64,000 nucleotides of DNA, taken from Fuerstiella sp. GTDB taxonomy: Bacteria > Planctomycetota > Planctomycetia > Planctomycetales > Planctomycetaceae. A program made the translations under genes and the position numbers. The stretch covers positions 186,001 to 250,000 of the forward strand of contig JAQWOH010000074.1 of NCBI GenBank assembly GCA_029245955.1. The letters are read 5' to 3'. Every line of letters starts with the position of its first letter. Within the stretch, counting starts at the first letter, position 1. The notes below the pieces were generated by a model. That model saw only the letters and a list, made by a program, of their open reading frames with translations, searched no databases and was not told where the DNA came from. Positions 24,536 through 32,988 of the stretch are shown here, piece by piece.

Positions 24536-26416
24536 TCATCGGCCCGAGCGTACCCGTATGATCTTTGTACGGTCGTACAGAATCATATGGCCATCGACCA
24601 CTCCGTCAGCGACCGCTTTGGCACTCATGCCGTAGTCGAAACCGACATTTGAAATTTCGTGAATCAGATTAACGGGCACCATACCGGCGATCAGCTGTAT
24701 CCGAATAGTATACGTTCCCGCTCCCCGCAGCTGATTGGGCGTTACTTCGTAGCACGCCTGTCGAACGCCACCGACTTCCAGCACCTTCTTGTGCTTGCGG
24801 GCACCAATGGGCCGACCGAGAACGGTGAACGGTCGTGTGGCGGGCCGAATATAGGGCAACGGGTCGATTGAATACGGCACATTCAGAACCTGTTCGCGTT
24901 CACCACCACGCAGGTTACGAGTGATAAACAGCGACTGCAGTGAAAACAACTGTCGGTCCAGCGGGACCTTTCCGTTGTGAACGTAGACAGAGTGTGCGTC
25001 GCGAATATCACCATTCGGGTCAAGATCGCCCGACTGAAACACCTGTCGCCCGTGGGCGTCCCAGACGGACGTTCGCAGAAAAACGACACGTTCTGCGTCA
25101 AAGCCCGTGGGAACGCCATGTCCGGCAGTAATGTTGGAAACCGGTGCGGAAAAACGAATCCCGTCGCAGGACGCCTCTTCGATACAGATGTCCCCCAGAT
25201 GAAATCCGGCTCTCAGGACCTGGCGTCTCTGCGTGTGCAGTTCCGCCAGCAGGGAGTACTGTTCATCCAGAATTCGGCGTGCCTTGATTCTCATTACCTG
25301 ATCGTCCCACGGAGACGGAAACTCAGTATCTTCCGCCACTGAGTTTTCGAAATCGATCCGCCCCCAGCCGGCGGCGTCATCGAAGTACAGCCATTGTCGC
25401 ATGGTTGCCAGCCCCGTATCATCCGGCTGGTGTTCCTCCAGAATCGCCTTTGGATTGTGAGGAAACAGACCGCGATGAATGATGGGGTAATCCGGTCCCG
25501 CCATCATGTGGTTGGTGTGTTTGCGCGGAGGAGTTGAGCGATTCCCCATGACTGCAGCCGGAGCGAAGTCATATCCCAGCGCTTTGCCTGGAACTTTACC
25601 CATGTGACAGTCCTGGCAGTTCTCGTCACAGTCCAGGGCTGAATGGGATTGTTTGTATTCGCTGAACGCATCCTCAAGGCGAAAACCATTGGGGGCAAAG
25701 ACGTCGTGGCACGTTCCGCAAAAACCGGAAGTGGTCTGCTGAAAAAATCTATATGAACGTGCATGAACGGGGCTTGATCGTTCCTCAGAGTTAAGAACGG
25801 TCCTGAGCGCACCGTACTCGTCCGGGTGGGACATGACTTCGTTCAGGACGCGACTGCCAATTGGGCCATAGACAGCCTGGTTTAGATCTCCGGCCACCAG
25901 CGCCATTCGGCCGGCTCCTTTGCCCCAGGCCTGATTGACGCGATGACAGACAATGCAGGTGACGCCCTCTCGAGCTGCCGGTGCGCGGTCGAGATTGCTC
26001 ATGTTGATGGCTTCGCCGGTTGCCATCCCCACCGGCGTGTGACAGCGGATACAAAAGTCTCCCAGCGTACCGTTTGTCAGCTTAATGAGTGTATTGGACA
26101 TTGCGTTGAACACCGGCGACATCTGGGCATAAGCGTGCGGGCTTGTTGACCACTCGCGGTAGTGTTGCGGGTGACATTTTCCGCAGGCCTCGGCTGACGG
26201 AAACGGGGTACTGCGAAAACACTCTGAGTGAGCCTGGTCTACGGCTGCAGTCAGCACATGGGCGGGATTGTGCGATACCGCCGTTGTTTTTGACGTTCTG
26301 TCAGGGGCAGCGTCGGACGGCGGTGCCGTCACCACAAGTTCGTCTGCCAGTGATCGCCCGGCATTGGTGCAGAACATACCCGACATTACGACTGCGAAGG
26401 AAATGGCGAACTTCAT
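24536..26416 (-). CDS. exported pentaheme c-type cytochrome
   Basis: 626 aa from ATG 26416, which opens a signal peptide (MKFAISFAVVMSGMFCTNAG). Five CxxCH sites are present: CGKCH 78-82, CIRCH 122-126, CIVCH 154-158, CGTCH 233-237 and CQDCH 267-271. All lie in the first half, and His-rich stretches such as SPHAYAQMS, RKHTNHMM and GLFPHN may supply distal ligands. The C-terminal 350 residues lack heme motifs and look beta-rich (SNITAGHGVPTGFDAERVVFLRTSVWD). The layout is of the multiheme cytochrome c554/NrfA-related type; periplasmic or cell-surface electron transfer is inferred. The outer-membrane barrel gene follows. Confidence 0.88.
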   Translation of the reverse strand: MKFAISFAVVMSGMFCTNAGRSLADELVVTAPPSDAAPDRTSKTTAVSHNPAHVLTAAVDQAHSECFRSTPFPSAEACGKCHPQHYREWSTSPHAYAQMSPVFNAMSNTLIKLTNGTLGDFCIRCHTPVGMATGEAINMSNLDRAPAAREGVTCIVCHRVNQAWGKGAGRMALVAGDLNQAVYGPIGSRVLNEVMSHPDEYGALRTVLNSEERSSPVHARSYRFFQQTTSGFCGTCHDVFAPNGFRLEDAFSEYKQSHSALDCDENCQDCHMGKVPGKALGYDFAPAAVMGNRSTPPRKHTNHMMAGPDYPIIHRGLFPHNPKAILEEHQPDDTGLATMRQWLYFDDAAGWGRIDFENSVAEDTEFPSPWDDQVMRIKARRILDEQYSLLAELHTQRRQVLRAGFHLGDICIEEASCDGIRFSAPVSNITAGHGVPTGFDAERVVFLRTSVWDAHGRQVFQSGDLDPNGDIRDAHSVYVHNGKVPLDRQLFSLQSLFITRNLRGGEREQVLNVPYSIDPLPYIRPATRPFTVLGRPIGARKHKKVLEVGGVRQACYEVTPNQLRGAGTYTIRIQLIAGMVPVNLIHEISNVGFDYGMSAKAVADGVVDGHMILYDRTKIIRVRSGR

Positions 26417-26698
26417 GGATGTTCGCGTCTGATGGCATCCGTGCCTCGTTTGTTTTCGATCGTCCATTGTGTGATTCGTTCACGAAGTGCCGACGGATAC
26501 GAATATGTTGGATCTATCGACAGCCCAGGGATTGCGGCGGATATTAATGGTCGCATGTTCGCAAAAACGTCGGTCCACCTGGTATCACGCCACCGAAATT
26601 GCGTCACCCCCCGTACCTTTGTGAACGCCCCGTACTGATTCAGCGTAAAATGCCGACTCGCCCGCCGTTCGGCAAATGCCGCCCCTCGGCGCCGGCCG

Positions 26699-28453
26699 TT
26701 ACTTGGAGTCCATGGTAATGATGCCGGACCAGCCGGCAGGCGGCTGATAGTTGTGCGAAGCAATTGCGACCAGCAGGAAATCGCGGGCTTTATCCTCTGC
26801 CGGCAGTTCGCTGAGCAGCTTACGACATCGCTTCCAGTGTCCTTTCCGAAAGGCCTGCACGGCGTTTCGAAAGTTTTCCACGTCGATGTCCGAAATGATG
26901 CTCTGAGAAACAGGTGGAAGCAGTTCACTGACCGCGACCGGTTGATCGAACCCGGCTGGCTGCAGGACTCCGATGGGGCGGCAGCGCCCCTCATTTTGGG
27001 GCAGCGATCTGCGTGCCGCCGAAGCGGTCGATTCGTCCATCAAAATTGCGACGCCGACCTTCTTGGTAATGCCTTCGAGGCGGGAGGCAATATTGACGAC
27101 CGGTCCAAAGATTCCGATCTTGGCCTGATCACGTGTGCCGATGCGTCCGGCAATGGCTCGACCGGTTGCGATCCCGATGCCCACTTCAAACCCGTCAAGT
27201 TCAGCGTCGCCGTCGTCTGCTGCCAGTTCAAAAAACTGACGAATCTGCAATGCCGCTCGACATGCCGCAACCGGGCCATCCATGAGTGCAATCGGCCAGC
27301 CCCAGAACCCCAGTGCAGAATCCCCCTGAAAGTCCGCAATCACACCCTGTTGCTCGATAATACTTTGAGTCATGATGCCCAGTGCGGCACTGATACGTCG
27401 CAGCAGGCCATGAAGATCGTCCGTCGACTTTGCCACCATGCGGGAAAAACCGCGCAGATCGCAATAGATGGCAACAATATCTGTTTCCCGAGGGGCCAGG
27501 TCAGCGCCATCGGGGCCGTCTGAGGCAATAGCGTCCAGCAGCCGGGGGGAGAAGAAACGGCGCATCCCCTCAAAGCGGTTTTCCAGCGCACGGACTGAGC
27601 GAACTGCACCCATCAGGTGGGCCACCAATTCCGTAACGCCGGCATCTGGTTTGAGCTGCTGAGGCTTCAGAAAGGCGGGGTATTCGACTGGCCCTCCAAA
27701 TGTTCCGCCGACATATATGCACCACGGTGTGGAGGCTTCACTGCGGACGGGCACGCAGAACGACCACCAGCCGGTTTTCACGGGTTCGCCATTTGCATCC
27801 GATTCCACCTGAATTGCAGTCTCATCGTTTTTCATGGCTCGGTAAATCAGATCTCGACTGATCGATGCCTGCAGACCACTTTCCGTTTTCTGCCAGTGAA
27901 TGATCCGGGGGCGGTTCGCCGACTGAACGTCCTCACAGTTTAGCGTGACCAGCAGATCTGCGCCGGTTAACACCTGCTGCAGGACAAGCAGCGCCTGCTG
28001 AGCGAGTTCCTTTTCGTCGGTCGCCATCCAGAGCGCCGTCGCGTTTTGTGAAACAACAGCCATCCTGATGTCGGAAGGACTCATCAGAGTGCTGGTTTTG
28101 TGCCCTTCCTGTCCCTCTCCCGCATCAACAAGCTGCAATGCTGCCAGTGGACGGACACTGGTCGACAGGGTGAATCGAGTGCGACCAATCTGAAACGATT
28201 CGCCAGCGGCAATCGTGGCTTCCTGGTGTGATCGTCCACAATACCAGATCGGGTTGCGTGTTCCCGGCAGACACCGCAAAGACAGTGACTGTCCATTCAA
28301 TGTCACTTCGGCATGTTTGCGCGACACCAGATGATCCCATGGAACGGCGTAATCGTTGTCTGCGCTGCGTCCGAGGACCATCGGCGTCTCGACAACGACC
28401 TGCCAGGTATCGTTGTGATCGGGACTTTCACCTTCCGCTGTCAGAATCAACAT
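26699..28453 (-). CDS. FHA-domain class III nucleotide cyclase
   Basis: 584 aa, cytosolic. An N-terminal FHA domain shows GRS (28-30) and SRKHAEV (44-50), the phosphothreonine-recognition residues. A middle part (about 125-285) has GAF-like character. The class III cyclase domain follows: metal Asp D332 in IYCDLRGFS, D378 in DFQGDSALGFWG, and transition-state residues N454 and R458 in VVNIASR. The usual substrate-selecting Lys before GD is D374, and the Asp three residues before N454 is P451. Catalytic metals and Asn/Arg are intact, so activity is likely, but ATP versus GTP cannot be predicted. The gene is divergent from the redox operon that encodes a cyclic-nucleotide-binding protein. Confidence 0.88.
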   Translation of the reverse strand: MLILTAEGESPDHNDTWQVVVETPMVLGRSADNDYAVPWDHLVSRKHAEVTLNGQSLSLRCLPGTRNPIWYCGRSHQEATIAAGESFQIGRTRFTLSTSVRPLAALQLVDAGEGQEGHKTSTLMSPSDIRMAVVSQNATALWMATDEKELAQQALLVLQQVLTGADLLVTLNCEDVQSANRPRIIHWQKTESGLQASISRDLIYRAMKNDETAIQVESDANGEPVKTGWWSFCVPVRSEASTPWCIYVGGTFGGPVEYPAFLKPQQLKPDAGVTELVAHLMGAVRSVRALENRFEGMRRFFSPRLLDAIASDGPDGADLAPRETDIVAIYCDLRGFSRMVAKSTDDLHGLLRRISAALGIMTQSIIEQQGVIADFQGDSALGFWGWPIALMDGPVAACRAALQIRQFFELAADDGDAELDGFEVGIGIATGRAIAGRIGTRDQAKIGIFGPVVNIASRLEGITKKVGVAILMDESTASAARRSLPQNEGRCRPIGVLQPAGFDQPVAVSELLPPVSQSIISDIDVENFRNAVQAFRKGHWKRCRKLLSELPAEDKARDFLLVAIASHNYQPPAGWSGIITMDSK

Positions 28454-28596
28454 GTTGTTTTCTGGTCACCTGCAGTGTGCTGCAGGAATGTCTGTTTCGG
28501 TTGTCTTGAGGGCATTACGAGTTTAGCATAGGCTCAAACACTCGTGAACTGTAGCTGGTCCGGGGATCACCAAACAACAAACCAGGAGAGACCGGA

Positions 28597-29832
28597 TTGG
28601 CTGCAGGAGTAATGTTAGGAATCATGGCCAGTGTCTATCTGCTGGTCGCTGGCTGTGGTGTAATCAGCCGTGTGCTGTCTCGAAGACAAATCGATCGCCT
28701 GTCGGAAGATCTGCTGAAAGCCCGCCTGCGAACCGCGCTGGCGGAACAGTCAGACCGGGAGCAGGTACATCTTCACTGGAACGGTCTGCGTAAGTTTCTT
28801 GTCGATCGAAAGGTTGCCGAATCGCGCGACACAACTTCGTTTTATCTGAAACCGCACGACAGCAAACCTCTGCCATTGTTTCATGCCGGACAGTTTCTTA
28901 CGTTTAGGCTGCATGTTCCTGGTGAGTCGCGTCCGGTCGTTCGTTGTTATTCGCTTTCAAGTGTGCCGGATACAGAGACGTATCGCATCACCGTCAAGAA
29001 GGTCGCAGGCGGCGTGGCGTCACAGTTTCTGCATGAAAGCGTCGAGGTTGGTGATTTACTGGACGTCATGGCTCCCCGGGGTGATTTTTGCATTGAACCT
29101 TCTCACAACAGACCGACAGTGCTGCTGGCCGGCGGCGTGGGCATCACACCGCTGTTGAGTATGGCCTACTCGATGACAAGTGCCGGTGCGGTCGCGGAAA
29201 CATGGTTGATCTACAGCGTTAAGACGGCCGCAGACTTTCTGCTGCGAGACGAACTGCGGGCCCTGACTGAAGATAATCCGCACCTTCATCTTCGACTGGG
29301 AACGTCCAGCTCTGGGGACGCCTGTGCAGCAACCGACTTTCAGGGACGTATTTCGGTTGACTACCTGAATCGTACACTGGCTTCGAATAACTATGACTTC
29401 TATATCTGTGGCCCGCCACCGATGATGAAGTCGTTGGTGGCCGATCTGCGTGAATGGGGCGTGCCGCCGACATCTATCCACACCGAAGCTTTCGGCGCCA
29501 GTTCCGTGCAGGTGCTCAGCGCTGCCATGAAATCAGAAACAGAGGGTGAATCCCGGAACAGCGGGGATGTGACTGCCGGGCATTCGGTGAATTGTTTGAA
29601 GTCGTGCAAAACCGGGACATGGAACGATGCGACACCCAACCTGCTGTTGTTTGCGGAGTCACTCGACATAAACATCGACGCGGGATGCCGGGCGGCAAGT
29701 TGTGGCAGTTGTGTGACTGCCATTCGTTCGGGATGCGTGAAGTATCTGGAAACTCCCGGGTATTCGTGTGATGACAACACCTGTCTTCCGTGCGTTGCGA
29801 TCCCTGACGGTCAACTGGACCTTGACGCCTGA
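28597..29832 (+). CDS. membrane-anchored FAD/NAD(P) oxidoreductase with C-terminal [2Fe-2S] ferredoxin domain
   Basis: 411 aa. TTG 28597 is the start: GGAGAG ends six bases upstream. Residues 1-22 form a membrane anchor (AGVMLGIMASVYLLVAGCGVI). The ferredoxin-reductase part has the FAD motif RCYSLSS, the pyridine-nucleotide motif GGVGITPLLSM and the terminal CGPPPMM. The C-terminal plant-type ferredoxin has C-x4-C-x2-C (CRAASCGSC) plus a final Cys in TCLPCVA. The domain order is that of Hcr/benzoate 1,2-dioxygenase reductase enzymes. It would pass electrons between NAD(P)H and a partner at the membrane, here plausibly the Fe-S/cytochrome proteins encoded downstream. Confidence 0.92.
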   Translation: MAAGVMLGIMASVYLLVAGCGVISRVLSRRQIDRLSEDLLKARLRTALAEQSDREQVHLHWNGLRKFLVDRKVAESRDTTSFYLKPHDSKPLPLFHAGQFLTFRLHVPGESRPVVRCYSLSSVPDTETYRITVKKVAGGVASQFLHESVEVGDLLDVMAPRGDFCIEPSHNRPTVLLAGGVGITPLLSMAYSMTSAGAVAETWLIYSVKTAADFLLRDELRALTEDNPHLHLRLGTSSSGDACAATDFQGRISVDYLNRTLASNNYDFYICGPPPMMKSLVADLREWGVPPTSIHTEAFGASSVQVLSAAMKSETEGESRNSGDVTAGHSVNCLKSCKTGTWNDATPNLLLFAESLDINIDAGCRAASCGSCVTAIRSGCVKYLETPGYSCDDNTCLPCVAIPDGQLDLDA

Positions 29833-29833
29833 T

Positions 29834-29852
29834 GTGGTTAAAGTTTAACCAC
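29834..29852. promoter_or_regulatory. 19-bp perfect palindrome after the reductase gene
   Basis: GTGGTTAAAGTTTAACCAC is a perfect inverted repeat (9-bp arms, one central base) starting two bases past the reductase stop codon and 195 bases before the tetraheme cytochrome start. It may be an operator for the downstream genes or part of a weak terminator; no T tract follows closely, which favours a protein-binding site. Confidence 0.4.
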
Positions 29853-30047
29853 GTTTCGTATCTGGATTTTGCGGACTGTTCAGCAGTAACATCGTTTCAC
29901 TGTTAAAAGTTTTGTGTTTCTCGCTGGCAATTTCGCTCTGAGAAAAGTATTGCAAGTGCCATTTTAGCCGCAGGAGACTCCGGTGCTTCCCGGAGTTATG
30001 CGGACGACGTGCCGGTCTGTGTCGGAAAATAAACAATGGAGTCATCG

Positions 30048-31199
30048 ATGATAAAACACCGCTTCAGCCGGGTTCGCATGTGGCGGTTTGTCGGCATCGT
30101 CATAGCAGGCACAGCATTTTCGAACTGCTCTGCTCTGACGGCGACAGCAGCCGAGCCCGCTACCGGGGCGGTGGCTTCTGCCGGCACGAAGTTTTCCGAC
30201 CACACTCGGGTGATGGGGACAGCAAAGGCGGACTGCAAAAAATGCCATGTGTCTGAAGTCGCTGCAGCTATGAAGACGGTTCACTTTCGTTCGGCCGAAC
30301 AACGGTTGTATAAGTTCACCGGGAACACGAAAAAGTACGCCGACGCGCTCGGAATCAAGCAGGCGGAGCTTCTGTCGACGTCCGTTTGCGCGGACTGTCA
30401 TGGCACAGTTGCCGTTGAGGCAGGGCAGAAAACCGTCATTTCCGGCGTCTCCTGCGAGTCCTGCCATGGTGCGGCTGGCGGCGAAGATGGCTGGCTGAAT
30501 GCTCACCAGTCGTACCATGCATCGATGAAGATTCCTCGAGGACAGGAAACCGACGAGCACAAAGCGGCCCGCCACAAGAAATGCGATACCGCCGGCATGA
30601 TTCGCTCCACAGACATCTACGGGCTGGCTAAAAACTGTTATGGCTGTCATCTGATTGGAAATGAAAAACTGGTTGCGGCCGGTCACAAGGCAGCAAGTGT
30701 GTTCGACCTCGTGTCATGGTCCACCGGCGAAGTTCGTCATAACTTCTTTATGAATAAGGAAGTGAACGCCGCTGCGCCATCGCTGTGGATGGAATCTGAG
30801 AAAGGAACGGTGGCAAACCGACGTCGGATGAAATTCGTCTTGGGCATGTTTGCTCAGGTGGAAGCAACATTGCGTCTGCTGGCTCCTGCCAGTGAAGGTG
30901 CCGTGATCAAACAGTTCCGGACGCCTCTGCGTGACGCGGCGGAACTGCTGCAGGAAGTTGACACCCCTGAAACACTGGAGGCCGGAGAACTGGTTGAAGA
31001 TTTTGTGCCTTCACGGACGGGGAAAAAGTCGGAAGACAGTGAAGAATATCTTTCGGCGGCAGACGAAATTGCCGAACATGCAAGAGCATTCGTGAAGGCC
31101 TATGACGGAAGCACGTTCGCCGACCTTGATGAGATTATTGAGGAAACCCCGGCCTATTATTCTCAGCAGTACAAACAGACATATGGAGAAGAGAACTGA
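30048..31199 (+). CDS. exported tetraheme c-type cytochrome (c554-like)
   Basis: 383 aa from ATG 30048, which has GGAG six bases upstream; an ATG at 30036 is less likely. The signal peptide spans about residues 1-35. Four CxxCH sites are CKKCH 63-67, CADCH 114-118, CESCH 136-140 and CYGCH 197-201, giving the spacing and length of the cytochrome c554 family. The C-terminal third is a helical, Glu-rich domain without hemes. It would act as a periplasmic electron carrier. It lies 61 bases before the cyclic-nucleotide-binding ferredoxin gene on the same strand. Confidence 0.9.
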   Translation: MIKHRFSRVRMWRFVGIVIAGTAFSNCSALTATAAEPATGAVASAGTKFSDHTRVMGTAKADCKKCHVSEVAAAMKTVHFRSAEQRLYKFTGNTKKYADALGIKQAELLSTSVCADCHGTVAVEAGQKTVISGVSCESCHGAAGGEDGWLNAHQSYHASMKIPRGQETDEHKAARHKKCDTAGMIRSTDIYGLAKNCYGCHLIGNEKLVAAGHKAASVFDLVSWSTGEVRHNFFMNKEVNAAAPSLWMESEKGTVANRRRMKFVLGMFAQVEATLRLLAPASEGAVIKQFRTPLRDAAELLQEVDTPETLEAGELVEDFVPSRTGKKSEDSEEYLSAADEIAEHARAFVKAYDGSTFADLDEIIEETPAYYSQQYKQTYGEEN

Positions 31200-31260
31200 G
31201 CGGCCGTAAGCTCGGCGTGATGACTGCTGATGACTGTCAATCAGGGAGAATCCGGAAAAC

Positions 31261-32988
31261 GTGAGCCAGGCCAGCGTGAATCAAAGTTCGATGGATCGTC
31301 CCCGTCGCTGGGATATGCCTTTTTCGCAGGAAGCAGGGCACGATTCTGTTCTGACGGACGCTGACATTGATTCTTTGCTGGCGAATGATGCATTCAGCCG
31401 CATTGATCCGGCTGGATTCAAACGCTCAGTGCCGTTGCGGGAAATTCTGCGCAACGATGTACGTATTGTCGATTTTGAACAGGGGGATGTGATTGTTCGG
31501 CAGGGGGACTGGGGCAGTTCCGCATTCTTTGTCCTGTCAGGAGCGGTCAGAGTCGAACTCGACCGTGGCGACGATGCTTCCAGTGATCTGATACAGGGGC
31601 GTCAGAAAAAGCCGCGGAAGACATTCTTTCGGTCCCTGGCACAGCTGTGGCAGAACAATCACCACGCAGAATTCCGCAATCCGGATGCAAAACAGTCGGT
31701 GTCCGGGAATCTTCGTTCTGTCGGCGGCGTCACTCGAGTCTACATTTCAGATGTTTCTGCAGTCATCGAACAGCACAAAACGGCCCGCATGGATGCCGGA
31801 CACTGGTTTGGTGAACTGGCTGCCCTCGGGCGGACGCCACGTGTGGCCACGGTTTTCGCCGACGAAACGTCAACACTGCTGGAGATTCGCTGGCAGGGGC
31901 TGCGGGATATTCTGCGTTTTGATCGCGATCAGGGATTGAAAAAGTACATTGAGGACGTTTTCCGCGAACGAGCCATGGCTTCGTTGCTGAGAACCGAGCG
32001 ATTGTTCGCGGACATCAGCGATCAGGAGATGGCCGATCTGATGCCCCACTGCCGTCTGGAAACATTCGGCGAGTACGACACAGCAAAGCCGTTCCGTGAG
32101 CTGTCTGGAGAAAACGCGGGTTCGGTTAAGAACGAGCCGTTAATTGCAGAGCAGGGAGACTATCCGAACGCCGTTTTTCTGATTCGTTCCGGCGTCGCCC
32201 GGTTAAGTCAGAAACACCATGCGGGTCGGCATACGGTTGGTTATCTGAATCCCGGTCGGGTCTTCGGTCTGAGGGAAGTGCTGCAGGGTTTTCGGTCAGG
32301 TCGCTCGACGGGATACGAGGCCAGGCTGTCGGCTATTGGATATCTGAACGCGGTTGTCATTCCGGCATCAATCGTAGAAGACCTGTTGCGCAGCGGAGCG
32401 ATTTCTGATCCGGAAGACTCCTGTCGTCCGGCCGTGCATGCAACTCACGATGCTGTTGACGAAAATCTCCTGAACTTTCTGGTAGACGGAAAGTATGTGC
32501 AGGGCACGGAAACGATGGTCATTGATATGGACCGCTGCACTCGTTGTGACGACTGTGTGCGGGCCTGTGCCACGACCCACGACAATAACCCGCGTTTCAT
32601 TCGGCATGGTCCGGTGTCCGTGCGGCATATGGTCGCAAATGCCTGTATGCACTGTCTCGACCCCGTCTGCATGATTGAGTGTCCCACCGGGGCAATTCAC
32701 CGAGAGACTCTGGGCGGGCTGGTGCTGATCAACGATCAGACGTGCATCGGCTGTGCTCAATGTGCGAGTAACTGTCCGTTTGATGCCATTCGGATGGTTG
32801 AGACCAGAAACGCATCCGGAGCAATTCTGGTTGACTCAAAGAATGCCCCGATACTTGAGGCTACAAAATGTGATCTGTGTCACGACCAGCCGGGAGGCCC
32901 GGCATGTCAGCGCGCTTGCCCGCACGATGCGCTGGAACGTATTGATCTGCAGAGTCTGTCTGAATTGGAAGGTGTCATTGCCAGATGA
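31261..32988 (+). CDS. fusion of two cyclic-nucleotide-binding folds to a four-[4Fe-4S] ferredoxin domain
   Basis: 575 aa. The first CNB fold (about 72-210) begins FEQGDVIVRQGDWGSSAFFVLSG. After an insert of roughly 75 residues (about 100-175) it has a complete phosphate-binding cassette, FGELAALGRTPRVATV (183-198), with the Glu and Arg that bind the cyclic phosphate and ribose. A second CNB-like fold (about 294-385) has AEQGDYPNAVFLIRSGV but no cassette. From C426 a DmsB/HybA-type ferredoxin domain carries 16 Cys in four groups: CTRCDDCVRAC, CMHCLDPVCMIEC, CIGCAQCASNC and CDLCHDQPGGPACQRAC. Such subunits wire membrane redox complexes. The gene overlaps the cytochrome b-like gene by ATGA, indicating translational coupling. 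It lacks a DNA-binding helix-turn-helix, so it is not a Crp/Fnr regulator. Confidence 0.92.
   Translation: MSQASVNQSSMDRPRRWDMPFSQEAGHDSVLTDADIDSLLANDAFSRIDPAGFKRSVPLREILRNDVRIVDFEQGDVIVRQGDWGSSAFFVLSGAVRVELDRGDDASSDLIQGRQKKPRKTFFRSLAQLWQNNHHAEFRNPDAKQSVSGNLRSVGGVTRVYISDVSAVIEQHKTARMDAGHWFGELAALGRTPRVATVFADETSTLLEIRWQGLRDILRFDRDQGLKKYIEDVFRERAMASLLRTERLFADISDQEMADLMPHCRLETFGEYDTAKPFRELSGENAGSVKNEPLIAEQGDYPNAVFLIRSGVARLSQKHHAGRHTVGYLNPGRVFGLREVLQGFRSGRSTGYEARLSAIGYLNAVVIPASIVEDLLRSGAISDPEDSCRPAVHATHDAVDENLLNFLVDGKYVQGTETMVIDMDRCTRCDDCVRACATTHDNNPRFIRHGPVSVRHMVANACMHCLDPVCMIECPTGAIHRETLGGLVLINDQTCIGCAQCASNCPFDAIRMVETRNASGAILVDSKNAPILEATKCDLCHDQPGGPACQRACPHDALERIDLQSLSELEGVIAR

Noticed and set aside
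26417..26994. Minus-strand gene between the pentaheme cytochrome and the cyclase
   Set aside because: The open frame mostly overlaps the cyclase gene in another frame and its unique part has no recognisable sequence.
31261..32988. Crp/Fnr-type transcription factor
   Set aside because: No helix-turn-helix follows the CNB folds; the C-terminus is a four-cluster ferredoxin.
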